A stretch of 64,000 nucleotides of DNA from Capra hircus (Eukaryota; Chordata; Mammalia; Artiodactyla; Bovidae). Positions 21,986 to 34,216 of the stretch are shown here, piece by piece (positions within the stretch are counted from its first letter, which is position 1; the number at the start of each line of letters is the position of its first letter). Position numbers and translations under genes: made by a program. The notes under the pieces were generated by a model, which worked only from the letters and a program-made list of their open reading frames with translations, searched no databases and was not told the DNA's origin. The DNA lies in contig NC_030819.1 in NCBI RefSeq assembly GCF_001704415.2, positions 35,148,575 to 35,212,574 of the forward strand, given 5' to 3'.

Positions 21986-24330
21986 TGTCTTCAGGTCACT
22001 GCTGGAGCCACCAGCAAAAAGAAGGACACCTGACTGCTGTGGCCAGAAGGCATAATCCTGCCTGTGCTGTGAAAGGCTGCTGACGTCCTGAGGTTTAGTT
22101 TCAGATCCTACTGCGTAACTGCCTCTGGAAGCTTAGGTTGACATTTTCATCTTAATGACATTTGGCAGCTAATTATAATAGGGTTTTGAGGGGCACATTT
22201 TTGCAAAGGTGAGCATAGCAATGGACAAGTACATAAAACCAGGATGGCATTTGGTTGCATTTCTCCAACCAGTTTTTTGCCTTTGGCAGTGCCTAAATGA
22301 TGAAGTCATATCCAAATTCTGTCTGAAAGGTACTGGGATCAACTAGCAAGGTCTGCTACAAGCATTGCTAGGGGAGGGTTAGGATGTGTGTCAGGTGTAT
22401 TAGGACCATGGATCTTCAAGTCTGCTGTTTAAGGAGTTCTCATACTAGATCCCCAGGAACTTAGTTCAACCTCGGTGCTTAATAAGATGTGCAGTAGTGG
22501 GGAAGGCTGTTGGATGGTACCTGAGGGTTTTCTGAACATAAATAACAAAGTCTGGAGAAAAATGCACATCGTCGCACACGAGCATCCTTAACCCTGATTA
22601 TGCTCCCTCTGAGACACTGCTGTTGTGATTAAAAGCACAACCTTGGGATTAAGAAAGTTATGTCTCACACCCAGGTCTGTCACTTTGGTGGGTTAAAATA
22701 GTTAATCTTGGGCAGTGAGTGCTCTTGATCCCTGTCTCTGGGGTTCTCATGAGGATTTCTTGAACTGATGCTTGTACATTACTTGCTGGCCATGACCAAA
22801 GGCACTGGACCCTTGGACATGAGGGAATTAGGAACTTACTCACAACCAGCAGGTCTCACATGGCTTGAATGATCATCTGCGGCAGGGCTGTCAGCCTGGG
22901 GTCGTCCTGCCCAGGAAGATCTGCAGTCCTGGTGGGGTGTGTCCCCAAGTGTCCTCAGGGTTGTGGGAAACACAGGCGTCAGTCCTGTGAACTGTAGGTT
23001 TACACGAGTCTGTGACTGCAGACAGACACCGTGACTGTGACATAGTCTGCTTCAGGACAGCGAGCTCAGTGCTTGTGGGAAAAGTGTTACTTTGGGCAAC
23101 ACAGCACCAGAGCCTTGACATCCCCTCTCCCCGTGTACTAGCTAATTTTCTCTGCAGACCCTCCAGTTCACTCTTCCTGGCATCCTGCTCAGCCCTAAAT
23201 GGGGTTTGAGAGAAGCAGGATAGATTTTTACAGGCCCAGATTCCCTCAGCCTGTAACTCTTGGGCGTGAGGTGAGGTAGGTGATGGGGTGTTTGGTTCCC
23301 AGGTGTTCAAGGCTGAGATGACACCTGGTTTCTAAAGTCCACCCCACCCTCCATCCCTGCTGGAGAGAATCAGCTGCACTTTGATCTCCTGACAGGGAAG
23401 CAGGTGAGGGAGGCCATGCTGAAGCGTTCACTCCAGGACTCTCCCTGGGTGAACAGCCACGTCTGTTTCCTGCTCACAAGCCTTGTCTGTGATGGATAGT
23501 GTTGACATAACCTCATTTGCTCAGGAAATGAGAGCCTGGTTCTAGTGAGTTTTCTGTGCTCTCTGGAGCTGGACTCTCGCCATCCTTCTGACAGGGTGAT
23601 GGGCCCTGGAATACCCCTGCATCATCCCTGTGAGCACCCTGCTTCCAGACCGAGTTCTGAGGGTGGGTTGGGGCACCTGCTGGACTGAAGAAAAGGTCTG
23701 AACACAGTCCCTTGCCTTTATTATTTTGAACATGAGCTCCATCTGAGTTTATGTTGCTCTTATAAGCACAATGGTATAGGAAGCTAAAAAGTCAGTAAAG
23801 AGAGAAAAAGCAGTGTAGAAGCTGGAATGAGAACACATGTACTCAACTGGATGATAAAGGCACCACCGAGTCACTTTCAGCTCTTTGAGTGAACAAAGGA
23901 CAAAGCGGAAGTGCTAGATCATGTCGCGGTTCAGAGATGTAGCAGGGCAGTTATGAAAGCACCCATCAGGCTCCTGGAGTGGAAGTCAAGACCATTCAAA
24001 GGCTCCTCATCTGCTGGGTCCTGTGGGCACAAGGGCGATGCAGTGCCGGGTGCTCCGTGACCAGCACAGAGGCTCCTGGCTCAGGTGCAGGGGGAGGCCC
24101 AGGACAGGGGAGGCAGCAGACTGTCCCTTCCCTTACTTGTCTCACCCTGTCCTGGGTCTGGCTGTGGTCCAGGGTGGGGATGTACTGAGTCTATCCCAGT
24201 CCTTAGGTTACTCATCTAAGGTGGGGAGAAAACACAGGTAGCTCATCAAAATTCAGTGTGGTAAGGACTTTAATGATGAATTAAATTTTAGAATGCTACT
24301 GATTCAAAAATTAGTGAACAATGAAAAAGA
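21986..24330. other. Intron, no recognised element
   Basis: No exon, SINE or LINE seen. It is moderately GC-rich at 22.9-24.2 kb. The frames in this area (for example 22891-23310 on the minus strand) have no domain or splice support. Confidence 0.4.
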
Positions 24331-24334
24331 AAAT

Positions 24335-24723
24335 ATATAGCCATTTGAAGCAACATGGATGGATTTAGAGAATAATATTTTTTTAAAAGTCAGAGAAAGA
24401 CAAATATGGTATCACTTATACATGGAATCTAAAAATAATACAAATGAATCTGTACACAAAATAGAAATAGACTCAGAGACACAGAAAACAAGCTTACCAA
24501 AGCAGATTGGGAGGGAGGGAGGGACAAAGTAGAAATATGGGATTAATAGACACACTACTATTTGTCAAATAGGTATGCAACAAGGATTTGCTAAAGCACA
24601 GGAAATTTTATTCAGCATTTCATAATAACCTGTAATGGAATATAATCAGAAAAAAATAACTGAATGAATAACTATACACCTGAAACTAATACATTGTTGT
24701 AAATCAATACAGTATACTAACGC
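24335..24723 (+). repeat. Older L1 3' region
   Basis: caacatggatggatttagag, gacaaatatggtatcactta and cctgaaactaatacattgt are typical of L1 3' untranslated sequence. It appears to resume after the younger L1 at about 25096-25125 (actatacttcaataaa). Confidence 0.75.
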
Positions 24724-25095
24724 ATGTATATGAAATTTAGAAAGATGGTAACAGATAACCCTGTATGTGAGACAGCAAAAGAGACATAGATGTATAAAAC
24801 AGTCTTTTGGGCTCTGTGGGAGAGGGAGACGGTGGGATGATTTGGGCGAATGGCATTGAAACATGTGTAATATCATATATGAAATGAGTTGCCAGCCCAG
24901 GTTCAAGGCATGATACTGGATGCTTGGGGCTGGTACACAGGGACAACCCAGAGGGATGGTACGGGGAGGGGGGAGGGAGGGTGGTTCAGAATGGGAAACA
25001 TGTGTATACCTGTGGTGGATAATTGTTGATGTATGGTGAAACCAATACAATATTGTAAAGTAACCTCCAATTAAAATAAATTTATATTTAAAAGA
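24724..25095 (+). repeat. Bovine L1 3' end
   Basis: It contains gagttgccagcccaggttc, tgcttggggctggtacac and accaatacaatattgtaaag, the bovine L1 3' end in sense orientation, lying inside an older L1. A 134-residue minus-strand frame here (24646-25050) is an antisense artefact of this element. Confidence 0.85.
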
Positions 25096-25435
25096 CTATA
25101 CTTCAATAAATTTTTTAAAATTTGTGAACAATTTACACCTGGAGAGATGCCAGAAGAATTTGGAGGGAGACATGTTTGAGAGGACCTTGATCAAAGAACC
25201 AGTAAAGAATTTCTTTATCTAAATCTAGCTGTGAAGGAATTTGGTCAAACATAGTTTCAAAGAGAATCTTTCATTCCCATGTCATTAAAGTGAAGCCTGA
25301 TGTGAGCAGGAGTGAGGGTCACATGGAGGATTCCTATTGGTGGGATGTGTCACCACATATCCCAGGAGTTAGTGGGTTTTCTCTTATCCAGCCTCCTTGA
25401 CTTTCTCTGTCGTGTGTCTATCTCTGCTTCCCCAG

Positions 25436-25555
25436 CTCGGAGCCCAGTGTTTTCCCACTTAGCATCTTCTCTGCGGGGACTCTGGACCATCCGGGCATAC
25501 AAAGCTGAACAGAGGTTTCAGGAGCTGTTCGACACATATCAGGATTTGCACTCAG
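25436..25555 (+). CDS. ABCC4: ABCC4-like exon 3 of 7 in window (TMD2 cytoplasmic loop)
   Basis: The 120-bp exon follows cttccccag and ends before gtctgt. Two bases complete the split threonine, 39 codons follow, and one base is left over. The product RSPVFSHLASSLRGLWTIRA then YKAEQRFQELFDTYQDLHS is almost the same as human ABCC4, where SPVFSH and GLWTIRAY form the conserved intracellular loop that couples TMD2 to the nucleotide-binding domains. This is the least changed of the seven exons, with conservative changes such as EERC to EQRF. A strongly conserved coupling loop argues that the gene was under selection until recently. Confidence 0.92.
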
Positions 25556-25799
25556 GTCTGTAAGTTTCTGGAAATAATTTCAGATGGGATGTGCTGCCTC
25601 CTGAGGCCTGACCTCCCTCTCAGGTGGCCTAGTAGGCTAGCACCCCTCTCTCTGTCACCCGCATGTCCCCCTCTGCACACCCACCTCCCCCACCCCTTCC
25701 TCTCTGCATCCCCTCTGTGCTCCCCTCTTCCCCATCACCCCCTGCTTTTCTCCCCCGATGGCTTGCATTGTCCTTCCATCACTGTCCTGTGGACTTCTG

Positions 25800-26000
25800 T
25801 CTCTTTAGGGCAGGACTCAGTAAAATTTTGTTTTTTGCAAAAATCCAGATGGAAAATATTGTAGGCTTTGTGTGCTATACTGTGTCTGCTGCAACTACTC
25901 ACCTTGGCTGTTGTAGCACAAAGACAAGCAAAGATAATACATCAGCAAATTCTTGTTCCCCAGGCTGTAGTTTGCCAACTCTTTTCAGAGCATGGCGGTA
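25800..26000. repeat. MER-type non-autonomous DNA transposon remnant (family uncertain)
   Basis: ccagatggaaaatattgtagg, tgctgcaactactcacctt and gtagtttgccaactctttt match a widespread MER repeat that I recognise by pattern but cannot name with certainty; it is probably of hAT type. Confidence 0.55.
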
Positions 26001-26653
26001 GCAGACATGATTGATGAAACTAATTTCCTGATTTGCCACCCACTTGATTATACTTTGTATCGGTGAATTTGTTTTTCTTAGGTAGAAAATTCAGAATTTC
26101 CTCTAAGTCTATAAAATCCTGGTCAAACTTTTCAATTGTTACTATATTTTGAAGATAAAATGGCATTTTGAAAACCACATGCAGATCCTGTTATCTGATG
26201 GTCATATAGACAGTGGCTCCTAAGAATAAACACTACAGGGCCCTGTGGTGAGTGCAGAAGGTGCTGGAAACAGTGTGAGCTGTGCTCTCTGCTGTGTGAG
26301 AGCTTGGAACAGTCTAAGTGTGAGCGGACAATCTTCATGCTGGGCCCAGCACTGCAGAAAATGCAGCAATGAGACGATTTTCCATCTTATTTCTTGTAAT
26401 TGTATTTCTGTTGATAACCTGTGGATTGACGTTTTCAATGCATGCTTCCTGGACTGATTCCTTTGTGTCCCATACCTTGCCTTGTGTTAGAACCTAGTTT
26501 TCTGGAACCTTCAGGTTCCTTGAATGTGTGACTTTGCTGTCCTACCTGTGTAAAATCTTCTGTACCTCAACTAGGAAATACTCTCCCTCATTAGAAGCAG
26601 CTAACATGGTTTTTCTGTTTATGTATTATGCTTATTACGGTTCACAAATGCAG

Positions 26654-26764
26654 AGGCTTGGTTCCTGCTTTTGACGACATCCCGATGGCTCGCTGTGTAT
26701 CTAGATGTCATCTGTGCCATCTCTGTCACCGTTGTTGCCTTTGGGGCTCTGATTCTGGTAGAAA
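26654..26764 (+). CDS. ABCC4: ABCC4-like exon 4 of 7 in window (TM11 region)
   Basis: The 111-bp exon follows aatgcag and ends before gtaagt. It completes a split glutamate codon, encodes 36 residues beginning AWFLLLTTSRWLAVYLDVIC and ending in a hydrophobic stretch AFGALILVE, and leaves one base. The match to human [20 protein letters not shown] is clear. The arginine of human WFAVRLD (about residue 951 by ungapped counting) is tyrosine here, a change in a segment that is otherwise constant in the family. The exon lies 1.1 kb downstream of the previous one, the shortest intron seen in this gene. Confidence 0.9.
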
Positions 26765-26939
26765 GTAAGTAAATGTGTGAATATTTGTAGTATGTTTACA
26801 GTTTATAGCTTTGTAGTTATTAAACTCTTGCCATCTTGTCTAATATATACTGTTTGGTTCTAATGAGTTAAAGTGTTTGCAGCATATGACTCCACAGTGT
26901 GTCCATGTGAAGACATTTGTGTCTTGAAAACTTTTATAT

Positions 26940-27140
26940 TTTTTTCCATTTACTTATTTATTTGCAGTAGGTTTTTGTTGAGACCTCTTTAAAAATTTTT
27001 GATTGGTGTATGGTTGATTTATGATGTTGTGTTAACTTCAGGTGTACAGCCAAGTGAATCTGTTATACGTATATCCACTTTATAAGAGATTCTTTTTCCA
27101 TACCGCATGGACATTGGGTTGCATGTATCTTTTTTTTTTA
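26940..27140 (-). repeat. Old L1 3' untranslated region
   Basis: gattggtgtatggttgattt and cttcaggtgtacagccaag are the L1 3' end in reverse, separate from the longer L1 that follows. Confidence 0.7.
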
Positions 27141-27294
27141 GTAATTTGCATTTTAATTAACTTCAAATAAATTGTCCTTTAGAAAATAATTTCTGGTTTG
27201 GATTTTCTGAATCTTTAAGAGCAAAGACCAGATATGAAAGTGCCTCCAGCAGACCTGTGGTGTCTTGGACCCCTGCTGTGGCTGGCTCAGACCA

Positions 27295-29070
27295 TTCTTT
27301 TAAATTTTACTGGTTTACACAGTTGTCTTAGTTTATGGTGTATAGCAAAATGAATCTGAAATACGTATACATATATATATGCCTTTTTTGATTCTTTTCC
27401 TATATAGGTCATTACAGAGTTCCCTGTACTTTACATTTGTTTCTTATTAATTATCTATTTTAATATTTTGTATATAGTAGTATGTATGTGCCAACCCAAG
27501 TCTTTCAGTTTATCCCTCCCTTCCCTTATCCCCTGGTAAGCATAAGTTTATTTTCTACATCTGTGACTCTACTTCTGTTTTGCAGATAAGTTCATTTGTT
27601 GCCTTTTGTTAGAATTCTTGTATAAGCAATATCATATTCTGTGTTTCTCTGTCTGACATACTTCACTTAGTATAAAAATCTCTAGGTCTATCCATGTTTC
27701 TGCAAATGGCATTCTCTTCCCTTTGTTATGGCTGGATAATATTTCATTGTCTATATGATACCACACATCTTCCTTACCCATTGCTTGGTTGATGGACATT
27801 CAGGTCGCTTCCACATCCTGGCTATTGTAAATAGTGCTGCAGTGAATATTAGGGTGCATATATCTTTTATAATTATGGTTTTCTCTGGATATATGCCCAG
27901 GAATGGGCTTGCTGGATGATGTGGTAGTGCTGGTTTAGTTTTTAAAGGAACTTCCATATCATTCTCCATAGTGACTGTACCAGTTTACATTCCCAGCAAC
28001 AGGGTAGGAGCATTTCTTCACATCCTCTCCAGCATTTATTGTTTTTAGATTGTTTGACGATGGTCATACTGACTAGTGTGAGGTGAGACCTCACTGGAGT
28101 GTTGATTTGCATTTCTTTAATAATTAGAGATGTTGACCATCTTTTCATGTGCTTTTTGGCCATCTGTATGTGTTCGTTGGAGAGTGTCTGTTTTAATCTT
28201 CTGCCAATAGTTTGACTGGGACTTTTTTTTATATTGAACTTCATGAACTGTTTGTGTATTTCAGAGAGTAATCCCTTGTCAGTCACTTTGTTTGCAAATA
28301 TTTTTCCCCATTCTGAAGGTTGTTTTTTCAGTATTGTTTATGGTGTTCTTTGCTGTACAAAATCTTTTAAGCTTAATTAGGTCCCATTAGTTTATCTTTT
28401 ATCTTCATTGCTCTAGGAGGTTGATCAAAAAAGATCTTGCTGAAATTTATGTCAGAGAGAATTCTGAGTTATATATCAGAATACATATAACTAAGAGTTT
28501 TCATCTAAGAGTTATATATTGTCTGGTGTTACCTATATGTCTATAATCCATTTTGAGTTTATTTTTGTGCATGATGTTAGGGAGTATTTTAATTTTATTC
28601 TTTTACACATAGCTGTCCAGTTTTCCCAGCACCACTTATTGAAGAGACTGTCTTTATCCACTGTGTATTCTTGCTTCCTCTGTCATAGGTGACCTTAGGT
28701 GCACGGGTTTATCTCTGGACTTTCCATCCTGTTCCATTGATCTATATTTCTGTTTTTGGTGCCAGTAGCATATTGTTTCAGTTACTGTAGCTTTGCGGTA
28801 TAGTCTGAAGACAAGGCGCCTGATTCTACCCAGCTTCAAATTTCTACTCTGTTTTTCTCAAGGTTGCCTTGGCTTTTCATAGTATTTTGTGTCTCCATAC
28901 ACAGTGTAAAACCTTTTGTTCTAATTCTGTGAAAAATGCCATTGGCAGTTTGATAGGGATTGCACTGAATCTGTGGATTACTTTGGGTGGTTTGTTTGTT
29001 TGTTTGTTTATTTACTGTAGGTATTTGTTGAGAACTTTTATCCTTTTATCTTTCTTTAAATTGGTTGAGG
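27295..29070 (-). repeat. L1 LINE, 3' part of ORF2 and 3' UTR
   Basis: Reverse-strand L1 with landmarks ccatgtttctgcaaatggca, ctggctattgtaaatagtgct and tttacattcccagcaacag. It covers the end of ORF2 and is heavily mutated. A (gttt)n run lies at about 28990-29012. Confidence 0.88.
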
Positions 29071-29321
29071 TCCATGCAACTGTAGTAAGCTGACTTGAAC
29101 ATTCCAGGTAATGTCCTGGACATGGATGGAGAGAGCCAAATTTACTGTTAAGCTTTTTGTGCAGCTTAGGGTTTAGGTCTAACTTTAGGGCTACTTGGAT
29201 CTCTTGGCTGTAGGTGCCTGGTGTACTGGGCAGAGAAAGATTCTCTGTAGCAAAGAACAGTGTCCTCACTGCTGTGTGGGTACCAAATGAGCAGCTGTTG
29301 GGGTGCATGGCATGAATTCAG

Positions 29322-30131
29322 CATTCCTAATATCAATAACCTCAGATATGCAGATGACACCACCTTTATGTCAGATAGTGAAGAGGAACTAAAACGCCTC
29401 TTGATGAACATGAAAGTGGAGAGTGAAAAAGTTGGCTTAAAGCTCAACATTCAGAAAATGAAGATCATGGCATCTGGTCCCATCACTTAATGGCAAACAG
29501 ATGGGGAAACAGTGGAAACAGTGTCAGACTTTATTTTTTTTGGGCTCCAAAATCACTGCAGATGGTGACTGCAGCCATGAAATTAAAAGACGCTTACTCT
29601 TTGGAAGTAAAGTTATGACCAACCTAGATAGCATATTGAAAAGCAGAGACATTACTTTGCCAACAAAGGTCTGTCTAGTCAAGACTATGGTTTTTCCAGT
29701 GGTCATGTATGGAAATGAGAGTTGGACTGTGAAGAAAGCTGAGCACTGAAGAACTGATGATTTTGAACTGTGGTGTTGGAGAAGACTCTTGAGAGTCCCA
29801 TGGACCACAAGGAGATGCAATCAGTCCATTCTGAAGGAGATCAACCCTGAGATTTCTTTGGAGGGAATGATGCTAAAGCTGAAACTCCAGTACTTTGGCC
29901 ACCTCATGCAAAGAGTTGACCCATTGGAAAAGACTCTGGTGGTGGGAAGGATTGGGGGCAGGAGGAGATGGGGACGACAGCGGGTGAGATGGATGGATGG
30001 CAGCATTGACCCGATGGACACGAGTCTGAGTGAACAATGGGAGTTGGGGATGAACAGGGAGGCCTGGCATGCTGCGATTCATGTGGTCTCAAAGAGTCGG
30101 ACGCGACTGAGTGACTGAACTGAACTGAACT
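29322..30131 (+). mobile_element. BovB LINE 3' end
   Basis: It starts at aatatcaataacctcagat, encoding NLRYADDTTFMSDSEEELKR (RT motif C), and ends in the gaactgaactgaactg tail. The frames 29501-29749 and 29789-30118 carry the C-terminal region. Stops at about 29489 and 29749 break it. Confidence 0.9.
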
Positions 30132-30324
30132 GTTCCATAGTAATAACCCTGAATCACAGTATTTGATAATGGAACAACGAGAGTAATACTTTAGATTTTA
30201 AAACACTGGCTGTTAGAACCCATTGCCTTGTTTTTGTGGTTGCAACTGCAACTACATTGGATGTAGAAAGTGAAATTATACAATGAAAATTGGAGCCATA
30301 AGAACAAAAATCTGAATAACGATG

Positions 30325-30531
30325 TGTGAAAGTGAAAGTCACTCAGTCGTGTCTGACTCTTTGTAACCCCATGACCTGTTGCCTGCCAGGCTTATCTGTC
30401 CATGGAGTTCTCCAGGCAAGAATACTGGATTGGGTTGCCATTTGCTTCTCCAGGGGATCTTACTGACCCAGGGATTGACCTGGGTCTCCTGCATTGCAGG
30501 CAGATTCTTTACCAACTGAGCCACCAGGAAT
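30325..30531 (-). repeat. Bov-tA SINE
   Basis: A reverse copy from gtgtgaaagtgaaagtcact to ccaactgagccaccagga. It separates two BovB copies of the same orientation. Confidence 0.9.
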
Positions 30532-30614
30532 GACCTTGAATAATGACATGACCCTCACCTATATAGTACCATAAAGTGTATCTCAGTCCAGTTGGAATTA
30601 ATAGGATAAATGAC

Positions 30615-31928
30615 AGAAATCATAAGGACCTACGAGAATCAGAAGAGATTAGGAAGAGCTGGCAATAATACACAGAACTGTACAGAAAAGATCTTACTGA
30701 TTTGGATGACCATGATTATGTGGACACTCACCTAGAGCCAGACTTCCTGGAGTGTGAAGTTAAGTGGGCCTCTGGAAGCATTACTATGAGCAAAGCTAGT
30801 GGAGGTGATGGAATTCCAGCTGAGTTATTTCAAATCCTAAAAGGTGATGCTGTTAAAGTGCTGCACTCAATATATCAGCAAATTTGGAAAACTCAGCAGT
30901 GGCCACAGGACTGGGAAAGGTCAGTTTTAATTCCAATCCCCCAGATAGGCAATTGCAAAGAATGGTCAGGCTACCATAAAATTGCACTTAATTCTCATGC
31001 TAGTAAGGTTATGCTCAAAATTATTCAAGCAAGGCTTCAACAGTACATGAACTGGAAACTTAGAGATGTACAGGCTAGGTTTATAAAAGGCAGAGAAACC
31101 AGAGAACAAACTGCCAACATTTGATGGATTTATACAGAAAGCAAGAGAATTCCAGGAAAACATCTGCTTCATTGACTACACAAAAGCCTTTGATTGTGTG
31201 GATCAGTACAAACTGCTGAAAATTCTGAAAGAGATAGGAATGCCAGACCACTTTACCTGTCTCCTGAGAAACCTGTATTCGGGTGAAGAGCAACAGTTAG
31301 TACCAGACATGGAACAATGGACTGGTTCAAAACTGGAAAGAAGTACAACAAGGCTGTATATTGTTACCCTACTGATTTAACTTATATGCAGAATACATTA
31401 TGTGTAATACCAGGCTGGATGACTCACAAGCTGGAATCACAATTGCCAGGAGAAATATCAATAACCCTAAATATACAAATGATACCATTCTAATGGCAGA
31501 AAGTGAAGAGATTGAGAGTCTATAGTAATAAAATATCCCACTAATAGAAAGAAGAATGGATGCTTTTTAATTGTGGTGCTAAAGAAGACTCTTCAGAGTC
31601 CTTTGGACTGAAAGGAGATCAAACCAGTCAATCCTAAAGGAAATCAGTCCTGAATATTCATTGGAAGTATTGATGCTTAAGCTGACGCTCCAATACTTTG
31701 GCCACCTGGCACGAAGAGCCAACTCTTTAGAAACCCTGATGCTGGGAAAGATTGAGGGCAGGAGGAGAAAGGGATGACAGAGGATGAGATGGTTGGATGG
31801 CATTGCTGACTCGAAGGACATGAGTTTGAGCAAGCTCTGGGAGATAGTGAAGGATGGGGAAGCCTGGTGTGCTGCAGTCTATGGCATCACAAAGAGTCAG
31901 ACACAACTTAGTGACTGAACAACAACAG
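30615..31928 (+). mobile_element. Older BovB LINE, RT to 3' end
   Basis: The frame 30702-31124 encodes SKASGGDGIPAELFQILKGD and SGYHKIALNSHASKVMLKII, the first RT motifs. Later parts are frameshifted and contain internal deletions. The tail is gactgaacaacaacag rather than gaactgaactgaac, marking a different, older BovB subfamily, like the copy at 45417. Confidence 0.88.
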
Positions 31929-31966
31929 TAACATTGTTAATGCTCTCTAAATTCAGAGTATTTTTA

Positions 31967-32033
31967 TTTTTTTTATTTTTCTTTTTTTTTTTAAATCTTT
32001 AATTCTTACATGCGTTCCCAAACATGAACCCCC
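31967..32033 (-). mobile_element. Very short bovine L1 insertion with target-site duplication
   Basis: A T-run, then cttacatgcgttcccaaac and atgaaccccc, only 67 bp of L1 3' end. The flanks at 31950-31966 and 32034-32050 repeat aattcagagta followed by a T-rich end, 17 bp with one or two mismatches. Confidence 0.82.
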
Positions 32034-32054
32034 AATTCAGAGTACTTTTAAAAT

Positions 32055-32255
32055 TTACTTTTTCATTTGGCTCCACTGGGTCTTAGTTGGGACACACAGG
32101 ATCTTCAGTCTCAGTTGTGACAGGCAGGACTTTGGTTGCAGCAGGTGCCCTATCAGTTGTGGAATGCGGAATCTAGTTCCCTGACCAGGGATTGAACCTC
32201 AGCCCCCTGATGGGAAGCTTGGATTCTTAGTTATTGGACCACCAGGGAAGTCCCT
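32055..32255 (-). repeat. CHR-type tRNA-Glu SINE
   Basis: In reverse: ctccactgggtcttagttgg, ccctgaccagggattgaacc and ggaccaccagggaagtccct, a nearly complete CHR-2 copy. Confidence 0.85.
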
Positions 32256-32384
32256 CATGGTGGTTTTTTTTTTTTTTTTAAACTGTATTATTATCTCAAT
32301 CAACAGAAGTAATATTATGAGTAATACTATCATTACATGCAAATGATTTAAATGTTATAAAGGAGTCTTTTCAGTACTATATAT

Positions 32385-32575
32385 AAAATAGAAAACTAAA
32401 AATGACCTTCTGTATTGCAAAGGGAACTCTAGTTGATACTCTGTAATGACATATATGGGAAAAATAACTTTAAAAGAGTGGATGATATATATATGGCTAA
32501 TTCACATTGCTGTACACCTGAAACTAACACAACTTTGTAAATCAACTCTACTTTAAAACTCATAAAAATAAAGGA
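32385..32575 (+). repeat. Old L1 3' end
   Basis: tgctgtacacctgaaactaac and tttgtaaatcaactctactt are the L1 3' UTR in sense orientation, about 80 bp before an exon. Confidence 0.75.
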
Positions 32576-32656
32576 GTCTTCTTCATAAAGTGACAGAAGG
32601 AGCTGCATGAGGGCTTGAGAAGGAGACTGACTTTATTCCTCTTCTTCCTCGTTTAG

Positions 32657-32757
32657 CTTTGGATCTCGGGCAGGTTGGCCTGGTGCTGTCTCTCACATTC
32701 ACACTCACGAGGATGTTCCAGTGGTGCGTCAGGCAAAGCGCCGAAGTGGAGAATATG
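32657..32757 (+). CDS. ABCC4: ABCC4-like exon 5 of 7 in window (TM12, substrate cavity)
   Basis: The 101-bp exon follows cgtttag and ends before gtgatg. It completes a split threonine and encodes 33 residues, LDLGQVGLVLSLTFTLTRMF then QWCVRQSAEVENM. Published work on human ABCC4, recalled rather than checked, places Gln994, Trp995 and Arg998 of TM12 in the ligand-binding cavity; they correspond to the QWCVR motif, which is intact here. Several other helix positions differ from human (LSYALTLMGMF becomes LSLTFTLTRMF), including an arginine within the helix. The exon ends in phase 0, matching the next exon. Confidence 0.9.
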
Positions 32758-32899
32758 GTGATGACTATCTTTCCATTCTTAGCATTTTCAAGTCTCCTTG
32801 CTGTTAAATGGCATAAGAGCAATTCTTATGTAAAATAGTAAAACTAATATTTCACATCATAGTTAACAAAGTTTTTTAACATTTTTCTTCATCTGCTTG

Positions 32900-32982
32900 A
32901 AGTTTTTTTTTTTAATTTTTATTTTTACTTTATTTTACTTTACAATACTGTATTGGTTTTACCATACATTGACATGAATAAA
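32900..32982 (-). repeat. Bovine L1 3' fragment
   Basis: A T-run, then ttactttacaatactgtattg and ccatacattgacatgaat; reverse orientation. Confidence 0.7.
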
Positions 32983-33306
32983 ATACATACATCTTTTCTC
33001 AGTCTTATGTGTGCCATGTCAGAAGGTTTTATATTCGTCACAAGCTGTCCTCAAATACAACAAATGTCTCTGTAGGAGAGAGGTTCTGAAATCCTGGAGA
33101 GAAGCTAATTTCTTAGCAGCTTGGTTATCTTTGTTTCTTAATAGGTGATTCCTCATATTTTGTAAAATAAAAAATTCATTTTTTTGAGGTTTCTTTAATT
33201 AATATGTTCCTATCTCCTGCCCCTCCCCCATTTTATCATTTATTCTTGTGTGTGTTGAACACCTGAAATTTCTGGTGGCCCTTCTTTCTGGTAGGATAAG
33301 CTCCCT

Positions 33307-33419
33307 ATCACCCACTCCAGTGTTCTTGCCTAGAGAATCCCAGGGATGGGGGTGCCTGGTGGGCTGCTGTCTGTGGGGTCGCACAGGGTTGGACACAACT
33401 GAAGTGACTTAGCAGCAGC
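33307..33419 (+). repeat. Bov-A monomer with target-site duplication
   Basis: A single Bov-A unit from cactccagtgttcttgcct to a short agcagcagc tail. aagctccct stands on both sides (33298-33306 and 33420-33428). Confidence 0.85.
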
Positions 33420-34024
33420 AAGCTCCCTCTCAGAAACTGCTCTCAAAGATGTGGAGTCATGGTTGTTTAGGAGGCCTTGGTCAATATGTAAATTATGCAC
33501 TTTTGAATATTTGCAGCTTCTCCTAAAGGGAGAAAAACAATAAAAATGAAATCTTTCCACTTCTCGCTTCTAATAGAATAGAAAATGACTAATAATTAAA
33601 TGGAGGTTTGATGACCATCCAGTTCTGTTATCTGTAATACATGACTCTTCTGTAGCCACACATTACTGACTGGTGTCCATAAATATTCTTTTCTTTGACA
33701 AAATGCTCTTGTTTTTCATTCAGGTGTGAAAAGTGGATCAATAAAGTCTTAGCATTCATTTCTCTAATTCTTTTAGTGTTAATATAAATTTGGAGGAAGT
33801 GGCTGTAAGTAAAAGTATTGAAGATGACAAACAAATTTGTAGTTCATCCAAGGCCTCATCAGACTCTCATTTCTGTCCTTTGTGGATGCTAAGACCTGGG
33901 ATATTGTGAACTGTATAAAATCAGATATAAAGATAAAAAAAGCAAAATGTCTCATTTACAGTCTCTGAACCTCCATAAACAATACTCTCTGATACTAACT
34001 CATGTGATGTCATATGTGTTTCAG

Positions 34025-34216
34025 ATGATTTCAGTAGAAAGGGGGATTGAGTATACAGACCTTGAGAAAGAAGCACCCTGGGAACTTGAGAATCGTCCAC
34101 CGCCATCCTGGCCCCATGGAGGAGAGATTGACTTTTATTATATTAACTTCAGGTACAGCTTGGATAGGCCTCTGGTACTGAAGAACCTGAGAGTACCCAC
34201 TGTCCCAAGAGAAAAG
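34025..34216 (+). CDS. ABCC4: ABCC4-like exon 6 of 7 in window (linker and start of NBD2)
   Basis: The 192-bp exon follows gtgtttcag and ends before gttagt. It encodes 64 codons, starting MISVERGIEYTDLEKEAPWE and ending LVLKNLRVPTVPREK. The first half is the TMD2-NBD2 linker and is well conserved. The second half begins NBD2; the tyrosine of the NFRYS motif is the expected A-loop residue that stacks on adenine, and it is kept. The last ten residues, LRVPTVPREK, differ strongly from human LTALIKSQEK, and IIFDNVNF is IDFYYINF, so this exon diverges most toward its 3' end. Length equals the human exon exactly. Confidence 0.9.

Noticed and set aside
22891..23310. 139-residue minus-strand frame
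   Set aside because: It is open by composition only; I recognise no family, and it has no repeat or exon support.
24646..25050. 134-residue minus-strand frame
   Set aside because: It is the antisense of a bovine L1 3' end and has no protein features.
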